Source: JBBQXK01 sp038251625 (GTDB taxonomy: Bacteria > Pseudomonadota > Alphaproteobacteria > Rhodobacterales > Rhodobacteraceae). Taken from it: DNA of 36,970 nucleotides. Shown piece after piece: positions 25,913 to 33,521 of the stretch; within the stretch, counting starts at the first letter, position 1; each line of letters opens with the position of its first letter. Made by a program: the position numbers and the translations under genes. The DNA lies in contig JBBSBE010000023.1 of assembly GCA_038251625.1 (NCBI GenBank), positions 1 to 36,970 of the forward strand, read 5' to 3'. The notes beneath the pieces were generated by a model. It was given only the letters and a program-made list of their open reading frames with translations, made no database searches and was not told the DNA's origin.

Positions 25913-26730
25913 TGTTGCTGAGCGTGGAGCATGTGACCCATTACACCTATGACGCGCCGGTGCGTGGCGTGGTGCAAAGCCACCGTCTGACGCCCGCCTC
26001 GTTCGAGGCGCAGAAGGTGGTGTCGTGGGAGGTGAACGTCAGCGACGGCACCAAGGGCGGCGGGTTCCGCGATGGCGGCGGCGACTGGGTGCAGGGGTGG
26101 AGCGTGCTGGGCCCGGTGTCCGAGATCACGGTCACGGTGCGGGGTCTCGTCGAGACGGTCGATCAGGCCGGCGTCGTGCGCGGGCACCGCGAAGGCGTGC
26201 CGCCGATGGTTTACCTGGGTGAGACGGCCTCGACCCGGGCCGATGCCGCGCTGATGGCGATCGGGGTGGAGGCAAAGACGGCCGGTGAGGCGCTGGCGAT
26301 GGCGCATGCGATGAGCGATGCGATTGCCGAGGCGATTGTCTGGACGACCGGATCGACCCGCGCCCACACGACCGCCGCCGAGGCTTTGGCGCTGGGCGAG
26401 GGGGTCTGCCAGGACCATGCCCATGCGCTGATCGCGGTGGCGCGGTCGGCGGGGATCCCGGCGCGTTATGTCTCGGGCTATCTTCTGACCGAGCATGAGG
26501 GCGCGCAGGAGGCGGCACATGCCTGGGCGGAATTGCACGTGCAGGGCCTGGGTTGGGTGGGGTTCGACCCGTCCAACAAATGCTGCCCCGATGCGCGATA
26601 CATTCGGCTTGGGTCCGGGTTTGACGCGCAGGATGCCGCGCCGATTCGCGGCATGGCGCGGGGTGGTGGGGTGGAAAGCCTGGATGTGTCGGTGCGGGTG
26701 GCGCAGGGGCAGATGCAGGCGCAGCAGTAG
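25912..26730 (+). CDS. transglutaminase-like cysteine peptidase family protein
   Basis: This 272-residue protein has an N-terminal beta domain typical of bacterial transglutaminase-like proteins (SVEHVTHYTYDAPVRG at the start) and a papain-like core. The catalytic triad is complete: C166 in GEGVCQDHAHA, H203 in AHAWAEL and D219 in GFDPSN. It probably cleaves or transfers peptide or isopeptide bonds made by the upstream ATP-grasp protein. No signal peptide is seen, so it acts in the cytoplasm. It is the last gene of the operon. The proteasome-like Anbu peptidase that often follows is replaced by a gap and the convergent purD. Confidence 0.88.
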   Translation: MLLSVEHVTHYTYDAPVRGVVQSHRLTPASFEAQKVVSWEVNVSDGTKGGGFRDGGGDWVQGWSVLGPVSEITVTVRGLVETVDQAGVVRGHREGVPPMVYLGETASTRADAALMAIGVEAKTAGEALAMAHAMSDAIAEAIVWTTGSTRAHTTAAEALALGEGVCQDHAHALIAVARSAGIPARYVSGYLLTEHEGAQEAAHAWAELHVQGLGWVGFDPSNKCCPDARYIRLGSGFDAQDAAPIRGMARGGGVESLDVSVRVAQGQMQAQQ

Positions 26731-26744
26731 CGGCGCGGCGCGTA

Positions 26745-26763
26745 TTCCCCCCTCGGCGGGGAA
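26745..26763 (+). terminator. hairpin after the transglutaminase gene
   Basis: TTCCCC and GGGGAA form a 6 bp stem around a 7-base loop, 14 bp after the stop. No T tract follows. The rest of the gap up to purD (26764-26881) holds other short GC palindromes and no gene. Confidence 0.35.
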
Positions 26764-26881
26764 GGGCCACCGGCTTTCATGGGCAGGGATGTGCGTATTG
26801 CCGCTCAACGCCGCCTGCAAAGGGCAGCCCCCCAAGCCCCCGCATATGGAGCGGGAGGGTGGGCACCCGGTCGAGGGTGGT

Positions 26882-28153
26882 TCAGTTTCCCTGGCTGTCG
26901 GGCGGCAGCGCGCGCCAGCCGATATCGCGGCGGCAAAACCCCTCTGGCCAGTCCACCGCACTGACCAGCGCGTAGGCACGCGTGCGCGCCTCGGCCAGCG
27001 TGGCGCCACGGGCTGTCGCGTTCAGCACGCGGCCACCATTGGCGAGGATCGCGCCGTCGTGCAGGGTGGTGCCTGCGTGGAACATCATCTGAAAGCTGGT
27101 TTCGGGCAATCCGTCCAGCCCCTTGACCTCGCTCCCCTTCAGCGGGGTTCCGGGGTAGCCTTTCGCAGCCAGCACCACTGTCAGCGCGTGATCGGGCGCG
27201 AAACTGGCCTGCGCGCCGTCAAGCCGACCCTCGGCGCAGGCGAGCAGCAGGTCGAGCGCCTGCGCGCCAAGGCGCATCATCAGGACCTGACATTCGGGGT
27301 CGCCGAAGCGGGCGTTGTATTCCACAAGGCGCGCGGCACCGTTTTCGATCATCAGGCCCGCGTAAAGGACGCCCTGATAGGGCGTGCCGCGACGGGCCAT
27401 TTCCTGCAGGGTCGGATGGATGATCTGGGCCATCACCTGCGCTTGCAAGGCTTCGGTCAGCATCGGTGCGGGGGAATAGGCGCCCATGCCGCCCGTATTG
27501 GGGCCGGTATCGCCGTCACCCACACGCTTGTGATCCTGCGCGGTACCGATGGGCAGGGCGTGGGTGCCATCGGTCAGGATGAAGAAGCTGGCCTCTTCGC
27601 CGGCCATGAAATCCTCGATCACCACTTCGGCGCCGGGTTCTGCGAAAAGGGCATCGAGGGCAGCCATCGCCTCGGGAACGCCCGTCGCGACGGTGACGCC
27701 CTTGCCAGCGGCAAGGCCGTCCGCCTTGACCACGATGGGGGCGCCCTTGGCCGTGACATAGGCGGTGGCGGCGGGCAGGTCGGTGAACCGCGCCCAAGCG
27801 GCGGTTGGGGCGCCGCAGGCATCGCAGATATCCTTGGTGAAGGCTTTGGACGCTTCGAGTTGCGCCGCCGCGGCGGAGGGGCCGAAGGTCAGAAGTCCTG
27901 CGGCGCGTGTGGCATCGGCCACGCCTGCGGCGAGCGGCGCCTCGGGGCCGACGATCACGAAATCGACCGCATTTTCCTCGCAGAACACCACCACGGCGGC
28001 GCCGTCGAGGATGTTCAGGTCGGCGCATTCGGCCAGTTGCGCGATGCCCGCATTGCCCGGGGCCACGATCAGCCGGTCGCATTTCGGGTTTTGCTTCACC
28101 GCCCAGGCCAGCGCGTGTTCGCGCCCGCCACCGCCGAGGATCAGAATGTTCAT
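26882..28153 (-). CDS. purD: phosphoribosylamine-glycine ligase
   Basis: This 423-residue cytoplasmic ATP-grasp ligase makes GAR from phosphoribosylamine and glycine, the second step of purine synthesis. The N-terminal GGGGREHALAWA motif (residues 7-18), the ATP-grasp loop VVKADGLAAGKGV and the C-terminal signature EYNARFGDPECQ identify PurD. The length is normal. The ATG at 28153 follows a G-rich run and faces the divergent xseA across 69 bp. An upstream extension of more than 500 residues in the same frame is antisense to xseA and is not a gene. Confidence 0.97.
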   Translation of the reverse strand: MNILILGGGGREHALAWAVKQNPKCDRLIVAPGNAGIAQLAECADLNILDGAAVVVFCEENAVDFVIVGPEAPLAAGVADATRAAGLLTFGPSAAAAQLEASKAFTKDICDACGAPTAAWARFTDLPAATAYVTAKGAPIVVKADGLAAGKGVTVATGVPEAMAALDALFAEPGAEVVIEDFMAGEEASFFILTDGTHALPIGTAQDHKRVGDGDTGPNTGGMGAYSPAPMLTEALQAQVMAQIIHPTLQEMARRGTPYQGVLYAGLMIENGAARLVEYNARFGDPECQVLMMRLGAQALDLLLACAEGRLDGAQASFAPDHALTVVLAAKGYPGTPLKGSEVKGLDGLPETSFQMMFHAGTTLHDGAILANGGRVLNATARGATLAEARTRAYALVSAVDWPEGFCRRDIGWRALPPDSQGN

Positions 28154-28222
28154 GGCTGCCCCCCGCTTGGCCTTTGGTTCCCCGCGTCTTAAGGTCGGTG
28201 GGCGGATGGTACAAGGTGGGCG

Positions 28223-29785
28223 ATGGACCTGATCGAAGACGAGGCACCCGGCGGGAACCGGCCTGAATACACCGTGTCCGAGCTTTCGGGGGCGGTGAAG
28301 CGGGTGATCGAGGGCGAGTTCGGCCTTGTGCGGGTGCGGGGCGAGGTGGGGCGGGTCAGCCGCCCGGCCTCGGGGCATTTCTATTTCGACCTCAAGGACG
28401 ACCGCGCGGTGATCGCTGCGATCTCCTGGAAGGGGCAGGTGGCCAAGATGCAGGTGCGCCCCGAGGAGGGGATGGAGGTGGTGGCCACGGGGCGGATGAC
28501 CACGTTTCCGGGGCAGTCGAAGTATCAGTTGATCGTCGAGGATGTGGCGCCTGCGGGCGCCGGTGCGCTGATGGCGATGCTGGAGCGGCGGCGTGTGGCG
28601 CTGGCGGCGGAGGGGCTGTTCGATGCGGGGCGGAAGCGGGCGATACCCTATCTGCCGCGTGTGATCGGTGTGGTCACGTCGCCGTCCGGGGCCGTGATCC
28701 GCGATATCCTGCACCGGTTGCGTGACCGGTTTCCGCGCCATGTGCTGATCTGGCCGGTGGCCGTTCAGGGCGAGAAATGCGCACCCGAGGTGGCGGCGGC
28801 GATCCGTGGGTTCAACGCGATTGCGCCCGGTGGGGCGATCCCGCGCCCCGACGTGATTATCGTGGCGCGGGGCGGGGGATCGCTGGAAGACCTTTGGGGG
28901 TTCAACGAAGAGGCGGTGGTGCGAGCGGCTGCCGCGAGTGACATTCCCCTGATTTCCGCCGTGGGGCACGAGACGGACACCACGCTGATCGACTTCGCCG
29001 CCGACCTGCGCGCGCCCACGCCCACGGCGGCGGCAGAGCTGGCCGTGCCGGTGCGGATGGACCTGATCGCGGCGGTGGACGGCTATGCCGCGCGGCTGAG
29101 CCGTGCGGTGGCGCAAGGGATGGGTTTGCGCGGGCAGCGGCTGCGCGATCTGGCGCGCGCCTTGCCCCGGCTGGAGGCGCTGACCGGGAGCGCGGGTCAG
29201 CGGCTGGACCTTTGGGGCGGGCGGCTTGGCGGGGCGCTGGGGGTGATGGCGGCGCGCAAGCGCACGGTTTACGAGCGTCTGGCGGGCCGGATGCAGGTGG
29301 AGGCGCTGGCCGCATTGCTGGACCGGCGCGGCGAGCGGTTGGGCGAGCGGGGGCTTGCGCTCGAGGCCCGGATGGTGCGGCTGGCCGAGCGGCGCGGCGA
29401 CCGGTTCGCGCAAGCTGCGACGCGGCTTGATGGCGCGCTGCTGCGGGTGCGGGCAGATGCGCTGCGGCGGGTGGCCGAGGGGCGCGTGCGGCTGGCGGGT
29501 CTGGCCGAACGGCTGGACGCGGCGCCGGGTGTGCGGATCGGGCGGGCGCAGGATCGGCTGGCGGATCTTGACCGCATGCGGCTGACGCTGGGCCACGTGG
29601 AAACGCTGAAGCGCGGCTATGCGGTGGTGCGGGGCGATGGCGCGGTGGTGACATCCAAGGCGGCGGCAGAGGCGGCGGCGGCGCTGGAGATCGAGTTTCA
29701 CGACGGCAGGCTGGCCGTGGGTGCCCCGCGCAGCCCGCGCCGTGGCAAGGGCGGCGGGCCGGAGGGGCAGGGCACCCTGTTCTGA
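28223..29785 (+). CDS. xseA: exodeoxyribonuclease VII large subunit
   Basis: This 520-residue catalytic subunit of ExoVII degrades single-stranded DNA to oligonucleotides. An N-terminal OB-fold (residues about 15-105, with RVRGEVGRVSRPASGHFYFDLKDD) binds DNA. The catalytic core contains GVVTSPSGAVIRDIL, VARGGGSLEDLWGFNEE and SAVGHETDTTLIDFAADLRAPTPTAAAE. A long helical arm rich in Arg/Leu repeats (about 290-470) precedes the C-terminal KRGYAVVRGDG segment. The ATG at 28223 follows AAGGTGG. The small subunit XseB is not in the window. Confidence 0.97.
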   Translation: MDLIEDEAPGGNRPEYTVSELSGAVKRVIEGEFGLVRVRGEVGRVSRPASGHFYFDLKDDRAVIAAISWKGQVAKMQVRPEEGMEVVATGRMTTFPGQSKYQLIVEDVAPAGAGALMAMLERRRVALAAEGLFDAGRKRAIPYLPRVIGVVTSPSGAVIRDILHRLRDRFPRHVLIWPVAVQGEKCAPEVAAAIRGFNAIAPGGAIPRPDVIIVARGGGSLEDLWGFNEEAVVRAAAASDIPLISAVGHETDTTLIDFAADLRAPTPTAAAELAVPVRMDLIAAVDGYAARLSRAVAQGMGLRGQRLRDLARALPRLEALTGSAGQRLDLWGGRLGGALGVMAARKRTVYERLAGRMQVEALAALLDRRGERLGERGLALEARMVRLAERRGDRFAQAATRLDGALLRVRADALRRVAEGRVRLAGLAERLDAAPGVRIGRAQDRLADLDRMRLTLGHVETLKRGYAVVRGDGAVVTSKAAAEAAAALEIEFHDGRLAVGAPRSPRRGKGGGPEGQGTLF

Positions 29786-29951
29786 TTGTGGAATGTTCGA
29801 TCAGTGCAGATTTTCAGGATGTTTTGGTGTTTTGCCCCATGTAGAAAGCGGTCAAATGTTCGAATATTGCGAGCGTTTCGCGGTCGTGACGCCGCTGCAG
29901 CCTTGATTGCGAGGCGACGGCACCGGGGCTATTGAGCCTGACCGTCGCCGG
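29786..29951. other. AT-richer spacer after xseA
   Basis: This 166 bp spacer has a visibly lower GC content than its flanks in its first 100 bp. The 9-mer AATGTTCGA occurs at 29792 and again at 29855, 63 bp apart. A 37-codon open frame starts at 29793, but it has no ribosome binding site and no recognisable product. The distal end contains the hairpin listed separately. Confidence 0.4.
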
Positions 29952-29955
29952 TCAG
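29938..29955. terminator. hairpin between convergent xseA and secreted-protein gene
   Basis: CTGACC and GGTCAG form a perfect 6 bp stem with a 6-base loop that includes the stop codon of the minus gene. An alternative stem, GGCGACGG (29913-29920) with CCGTCGCC (29942-29949), is mutually exclusive with it. Together they could end transcripts from both sides, although there is no T run. Confidence 0.4.
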
Positions 29956-30341
29956 ACGCCCACATCCGGGCCGGTGCAGGACAAGGGCTCGGGCGTCTGT
30001 GCCACCTCGCTCAGTTCCGATCCGGGGGCGTCGCCTGCAAAGCGCGCGGCGATCCCGTCGCCCTTGCGGTGGAATGTCCAGCATTGCGGCGTGGAATCCT
30101 GCTCATAGACAAAGCAGATCTCCTTGCCCTCTTCGTACCAGGTGCCACGGCGGCATTCGTCGCCCGCAAAGGCCCAGAGGACGCGGCGGCCGGGCAGGTA
30201 TTGCTCGATCCCGTAGACCTGCCCGCCCAAGGCATAGGTCAGCGTGCGCCCGGTGGCATAAGCCTCGAACTCTTCTGCGGTCAGTTGGTCTTCCGCGAAG
30301 GCGGGGGCGGCGATGACGGCAAGGGCAATGGCGAGGCGCAT
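29952..30341 (-). CDS. small secreted protein of unknown function
   Basis: This 129-residue protein is not recognised with certainty. Residues 1-18 are a Sec signal peptide (MRLAIALAVIAAPAFA then EDQ). The mature part has four cysteines (DECRRG, EICFVY, PQCWTF, SCTGPD). A central segment TWYEEGKEICFVYEQDSTPQCWTFHRKGDG resembles small periplasmic proteins of alphaproteobacteria with two disulfides. The ATG at 30341 follows GGAGCC; the longer frame beginning MLWHSD would bury the signal peptide and is rejected. It lies 54 bp downstream of the AlkB-like gene on the same strand. Confidence 0.72.
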   Translation of the reverse strand: MRLAIALAVIAAPAFAEDQLTAEEFEAYATGRTLTYALGGQVYGIEQYLPGRRVLWAFAGDECRRGTWYEEGKEICFVYEQDSTPQCWTFHRKGDGIAARFAGDAPGSELSEVAQTPEPLSCTGPDVGV

Positions 30342-30395
30342 GAAGAGGCTCCGGTGGTTTGTGTCAGAGTGCCAAAGCACGAAGGGCTTGGCCAG

Positions 30396-31439
30396 TCACG
30401 CCTTGGTGGGCAAGCGCCAGGGCGCCAGATGCGGCGCCATTGTTCGCCGCCAGAGCGGGGGTACCAGCGCCAGCGTGCAAGCGAGGGGCAGCGGCACGGG
30501 CAGGTGCGGTGCCGCGTCCGGTGGTGGCAGCCGCAGGCCGGGATAGGGGCGTGCGGGGTGGGCATGATGGTCGGAATGGCGCGGTGCGTTGAGCATGAGG
30601 CGCGACGAGGCCCAGTGCGGCGCGTTCCACGAATGACGGGGGCCGACGGGTTCGAGCCTGCCATCGGGCTGGCGCGCACGGGTCAGGCCATAGTGCTGCA
30701 CGTAGTCCGACAGCAGAAGCTGGCTTTGCGCATGGGCGCCAAGTCCGGCCCAGACAAGAACGCCCCACGGCCCCGCGATGGCATAGCCGCAGGCAAGCGC
30801 CACAGCCGCCCCGGCCAGATACCCGGCATAGGGCGTCAGCCCACCTGGCCTGCGCGCCCGTTCCGCAGCAAGCCCCGCGCGGAAGCTGCCACCCCAGGCA
30901 CGCAGGGCGAAGCGGTAGAAGCCTTCGCCCGACCGGGCGGTGTTGGGATCATCCCGGCTGGCCGCGTGCCGGTGATGGACAAGGCGATGGGCCGACGCGT
31001 GGTGGCCGAACAGAAGCGACGTGTAGAGCGCGGCGCCAAGGCGGAAAAGCCAGCGATCGCCGCGGTGGATCAGTTCATGCGCGGCAGGGTTCGTGACCTG
31101 CCCGAACCAGAGGCCGAAGCCGAGGAAGGCCAGGCCCCGCTCCCACCCCGTGAGGCCGGAAGGCCCCGCAATCGCCCAGACGGCCAGCGGCAGCGCCAGA
31201 AGATGCGCGGCGCCAAGGACCACAAGCAGGGCATCGGTGCCCGGAAATTCGGTGCCCTCGGGCAGATCGGGCGCGAGGGCGGCCAGCCACTGATCGAGCA
31301 GTGCCGTCAGCGCGGTGATCCACAGAAGGCCCGCCAGCAAAAGCGGCAGGCCGGAAAACACCCCCGCCGTCAGCAACACCAGCGGTGCGGCGGTGGCGGC
31401 GGCGAAAGCCGCCATCGAAAGAGGGGGCGAGATCTGCAT
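30396..31439 (-). CDS. AlkB-like membrane non-haem diiron monooxygenase
   Basis: This 347-residue integral membrane protein is of the alkane hydroxylase/fatty acid desaturase superfamily. Histidine clusters match alkane monooxygenases: HELIH at 121-125, HRLVHH at 151-156, DYVQHYG at 245-251 and RHSDHH at 287-292. Six or so hydrophobic segments surround them. Typical AlkB has EHYG in the third cluster, whereas here the Glu is Gln. At 347 residues it is shorter than classical AlkB (about 400). It needs an electron donor such as rubredoxin, which is not encoded nearby. An alkyl chain or other hydrophobic substrate is likely but unproven. The ATG at 31439 starts the frame; upstream codons are antisense to the ftsY region. 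Confidence 0.82.
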   Translation of the reverse strand: MQISPPLSMAAFAAATAAPLVLLTAGVFSGLPLLLAGLLWITALTALLDQWLAALAPDLPEGTEFPGTDALLVVLGAAHLLALPLAVWAIAGPSGLTGWERGLAFLGFGLWFGQVTNPAAHELIHRGDRWLFRLGAALYTSLLFGHHASAHRLVHHRHAASRDDPNTARSGEGFYRFALRAWGGSFRAGLAAERARRPGGLTPYAGYLAGAAVALACGYAIAGPWGVLVWAGLGAHAQSQLLLSDYVQHYGLTRARQPDGRLEPVGPRHSWNAPHWASSRLMLNAPRHSDHHAHPARPYPGLRLPPPDAAPHLPVPLPLACTLALVPPLWRRTMAPHLAPWRLPTKA

Positions 31440-31499
31440 CGCCCGCAAAGATAGCACGCGCGCCTGCGCCCGGTTAGTCCCGCTGCGCGAAAGGGCGGG

Positions 31500-31537
31500 G
31501 CCTTCCATCGGCGGGACGGATCGCCTAGGTGGAAGGC
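31500..31537. promoter_or_regulatory. inverted repeat upstream of ftsY
   Basis: GCCTTCCA and TGGAAGGC face each other across 22 bases, just before the ftsY ribosome binding site. It could be a leader hairpin or a regulator site in the 118 bp divergent spacer between the AlkB-like gene and ftsY. Confidence 0.3.
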
Positions 31538-31557
31538 GGGCCACCAAGGGGGCGGGC

Positions 31558-32526
31558 ATGTCCTTCTTCAAGAAACTGCGCGAAAAGATGTTCCGCTCGT
31601 CCGACAAGATCGGCGAGGGGATCGAGGCGCTGGTCGAGCCCGAAGCCCCGAAGCCCGGGATGATCGCGCGCATTGCAGGCGCGGACGAGCCGCGCCGGGT
31701 GCTGGACGATGCGATGCTGGAAAGCCTGGAAGAGGTGCTGATCGCCGCCGACATGGGGGTGGATACCGCGCTGCGCGTCACCGCCAACATCGCCGAGGGG
31801 CGGATGGGGCGGCGGGTATCTTCAACGGAATTGCGCCACGCGCTGGCGGCGGAAGTGGCGCGGATCATGGAGCCCGTGGCGCGGCCGATGCCGATCTACC
31901 CCAAGCGCCCGCAGGTGGTGCTGGTGGTGGGGGTCAACGGATCGGGCAAGACCACGACGATCGGCAAGCTGGCCAGTCAGTTCCGCGCCGCCGGAAAATC
32001 GGTGGTGATCGCTGCGGGCGACACGTTCCGGGCGGCGGCGGTGGAGCAGTTGCAGGTCTGGGGAACGCGCGCGGGCGTGCCGGTGCTGACGGCGCCCGAG
32101 GGATCGGACCCCGCGAGTCTTGCGTTCGAGGCGATGGGAAAGGCGCAGGACAGCGGCGCCGACCTTCTGCTGATCGACACGGCGGGGCGGTTGCAGAACC
32201 GCGCCGACCTGATGGAGGAGCTGTCCAAGATCGTGCGCGTGATCCGCAAGAAAGACCCCGAGGCACCGCACAACACGCTTTTGGTGCTGGATGCGACCAC
32301 CGGGCAGAACGCATTGAACCAGGTCGAGATTTTCCGCAAGCTTGCCGATGTGACGGGCCTTGTGATGACCAAGCTTGACGGCACCGCCAAGGGCGGCGTT
32401 CTGGTGGCGCTGGCGGATCGCTTTGGCCTGCCCATCCATGCCATCGGCGTGGGCGAACAGATCGACGACCTCGCCCCCTTCGACCCCGAGGATTTTGCCC
32501 GCGCGCTGGTGGGCATCAACGCGTGA
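31558..32526 (+). CDS. ftsY: signal recognition particle receptor FtsY
   Basis: This 322-residue SRP receptor GTPase targets ribosome-nascent-chain complexes to the Sec translocon at the inner membrane. The N domain (about 35-105) is followed by the G domain with G1 GVNGSGKT at 125-132, DTFRAAA at 155-161, DTAGR at 207-211 and TKLDG at 271-275. The N-terminal acidic A domain of enterobacteria is reduced to about 30 residues starting MSFFKKLREKMF, an amphipathic membrane-contact helix. The ATG at 31558 follows AAGGGGG. Longer frames upstream cross the divergent spacer and are not used. Confidence 0.97.
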   Translation: MSFFKKLREKMFRSSDKIGEGIEALVEPEAPKPGMIARIAGADEPRRVLDDAMLESLEEVLIAADMGVDTALRVTANIAEGRMGRRVSSTELRHALAAEVARIMEPVARPMPIYPKRPQVVLVVGVNGSGKTTTIGKLASQFRAAGKSVVIAAGDTFRAAAVEQLQVWGTRAGVPVLTAPEGSDPASLAFEAMGKAQDSGADLLLIDTAGRLQNRADLMEELSKIVRVIRKKDPEAPHNTLLVLDATTGQNALNQVEIFRKLADVTGLVMTKLDGTAKGGVLVALADRFGLPIHAIGVGEQIDDLAPFDPEDFARALVGINA

Positions 32527-32535
32527 CGCGCCCGG

Positions 32536-32599
32536 CTTCTTCTCTGTTCAAATATCCCCGGGGGGGCCGCGGCGCAGCCGTGGCGGGGGGCTGCCCCCC
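32536..32599. repeat. intergenic composite repeat, copy B (core plus two hairpins)
   Basis: The core CTTCTTCTCTG, TTC, then AAATATCCCCGGGG starts at 32536, nine bases after the ftsY stop. It is followed by a hairpin at 32566-32584 (8 bp stem with one G-U pair, loop GCA) and a GGGGGG/CCCCCC hairpin at 32585-32599. It closely matches copy A at 5325-5376 and ends 9 bp before the next start codon. Confidence 0.7.
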
Positions 32600-32608
32600 C
32601 TGCATCCC

Positions 32609-33514
32609 ATGACGGAATGGCTGCACGCCATCGAGGGCACGCCCGAAGGTGCGCGCGTGGCGATGATGCTGGCGCTGACATCGGCCTTTGCGCATGCCTG
32701 TTTTGGCGCGTTGCAGAAGGGGCAGCACGATCCTTGGGTCACGCGCGGGTCGATTGACGCGTTCATCTGCCTTTTCTCGGCGCCGATAGCGCTTTTCGTC
32801 GTGCCGTGGCCGGAAGGTGCGGAATGGCTGATCCTTGCGGGCGCCTTCGTCATTCACTTCATCTACAAGGTGACGATGGCGCTGGCCTATGAGCGGGCGG
32901 CGTTCACCGTTGTCTATCCGGTGGTGCGGGGATCGGGGCCGCTGATCACGCTGGCCTTTGCCGCGCTGTTCCTTGGCGAGCATTACGGGGCGGTGCAGTG
33001 GTTCGGCGTGGCGCTTCTGTCGGGCGCGATCCTTGGCATTGCGGCGGTGAACCTGCGCGGGCGGCCCGTGGATGCCGATGCGCTGCGCCGGGGGTTGGCC
33101 TGGGCGTTCGCGGGCGGGCTGATGGTGGCGATCTACACCAATTACGACGCTTGGGGGATCCGGTACACTCCCGATCCTTTTACCTTCCTTGCGTGGTTCT
33201 TCTTCCTCACGGCCATCGACTTTCCGGTGCTGGTGGGCATAAGGCTGGCGCGCGGAATCACCCGGGCTCCGCCTTCGCCGGGGCGGCTGATGCTGCGGGG
33301 GGCTGCAGGGGCGCTGATTGCCTTTGTCAGTTTCGGCGGCGTGATGCTGGGCACGCGGCTTGGCAAGGTGGGCGAGGTTGCGGCCCTGCGCGAGACATCG
33401 ACGCTGTTTGCCGCCTTGATCGGCTGGGCGGTGCTGGGCGAAAAGGTGGGGCCGGTGCGGGCCGGGCTGATGGTGCTGATTGCGGTGGGTGCGGTGCTGG
33501 TGCAGGCGCATTGA
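32609..33514 (+). CDS. DMT/EamA-family transporter
   Basis: This 301-residue inner-membrane protein has about ten hydrophobic segments in two EamA-like halves, as in drug/metabolite exporters. The first half ends near GAILGIAAVNLRG. The second begins at LRRGLAWAFAGGLMVAIYTNYDAWG and ends with ETSTLFAALIGWAVLGEKVGPVRAGLMVLIAVGAVLV, the usual EamA signature. The ATG at 32609 comes 82 bp after ftsY, across repeat copy B. The substrate is unknown. The yciB gene follows within 10 bp, so both are probably in one transcript. Confidence 0.87.
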   Translation: MTEWLHAIEGTPEGARVAMMLALTSAFAHACFGALQKGQHDPWVTRGSIDAFICLFSAPIALFVVPWPEGAEWLILAGAFVIHFIYKVTMALAYERAAFTVVYPVVRGSGPLITLAFAALFLGEHYGAVQWFGVALLSGAILGIAAVNLRGRPVDADALRRGLAWAFAGGLMVAIYTNYDAWGIRYTPDPFTFLAWFFFLTAIDFPVLVGIRLARGITRAPPSPGRLMLRGAAGALIAFVSFGGVMLGTRLGKVGEVAALRETSTLFAALIGWAVLGEKVGPVRAGLMVLIAVGAVLVQAH

Positions 33515-33521
33515 GGGAATG

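Noticed and set aside
28154..29701. Long N-terminal extension of purD
   Set aside because: The open frame continues antisense through xseA, but PurD family proteins begin at MNILILGGGGREHA; the extension is low-complexity Arg/Pro/His.
29793..29906. 37-residue open frame with three cysteines in the spacer after xseA
   Set aside because: No ribosome binding site, and no way to judge conservation; kept only as part of the AT-rich spacer observation.
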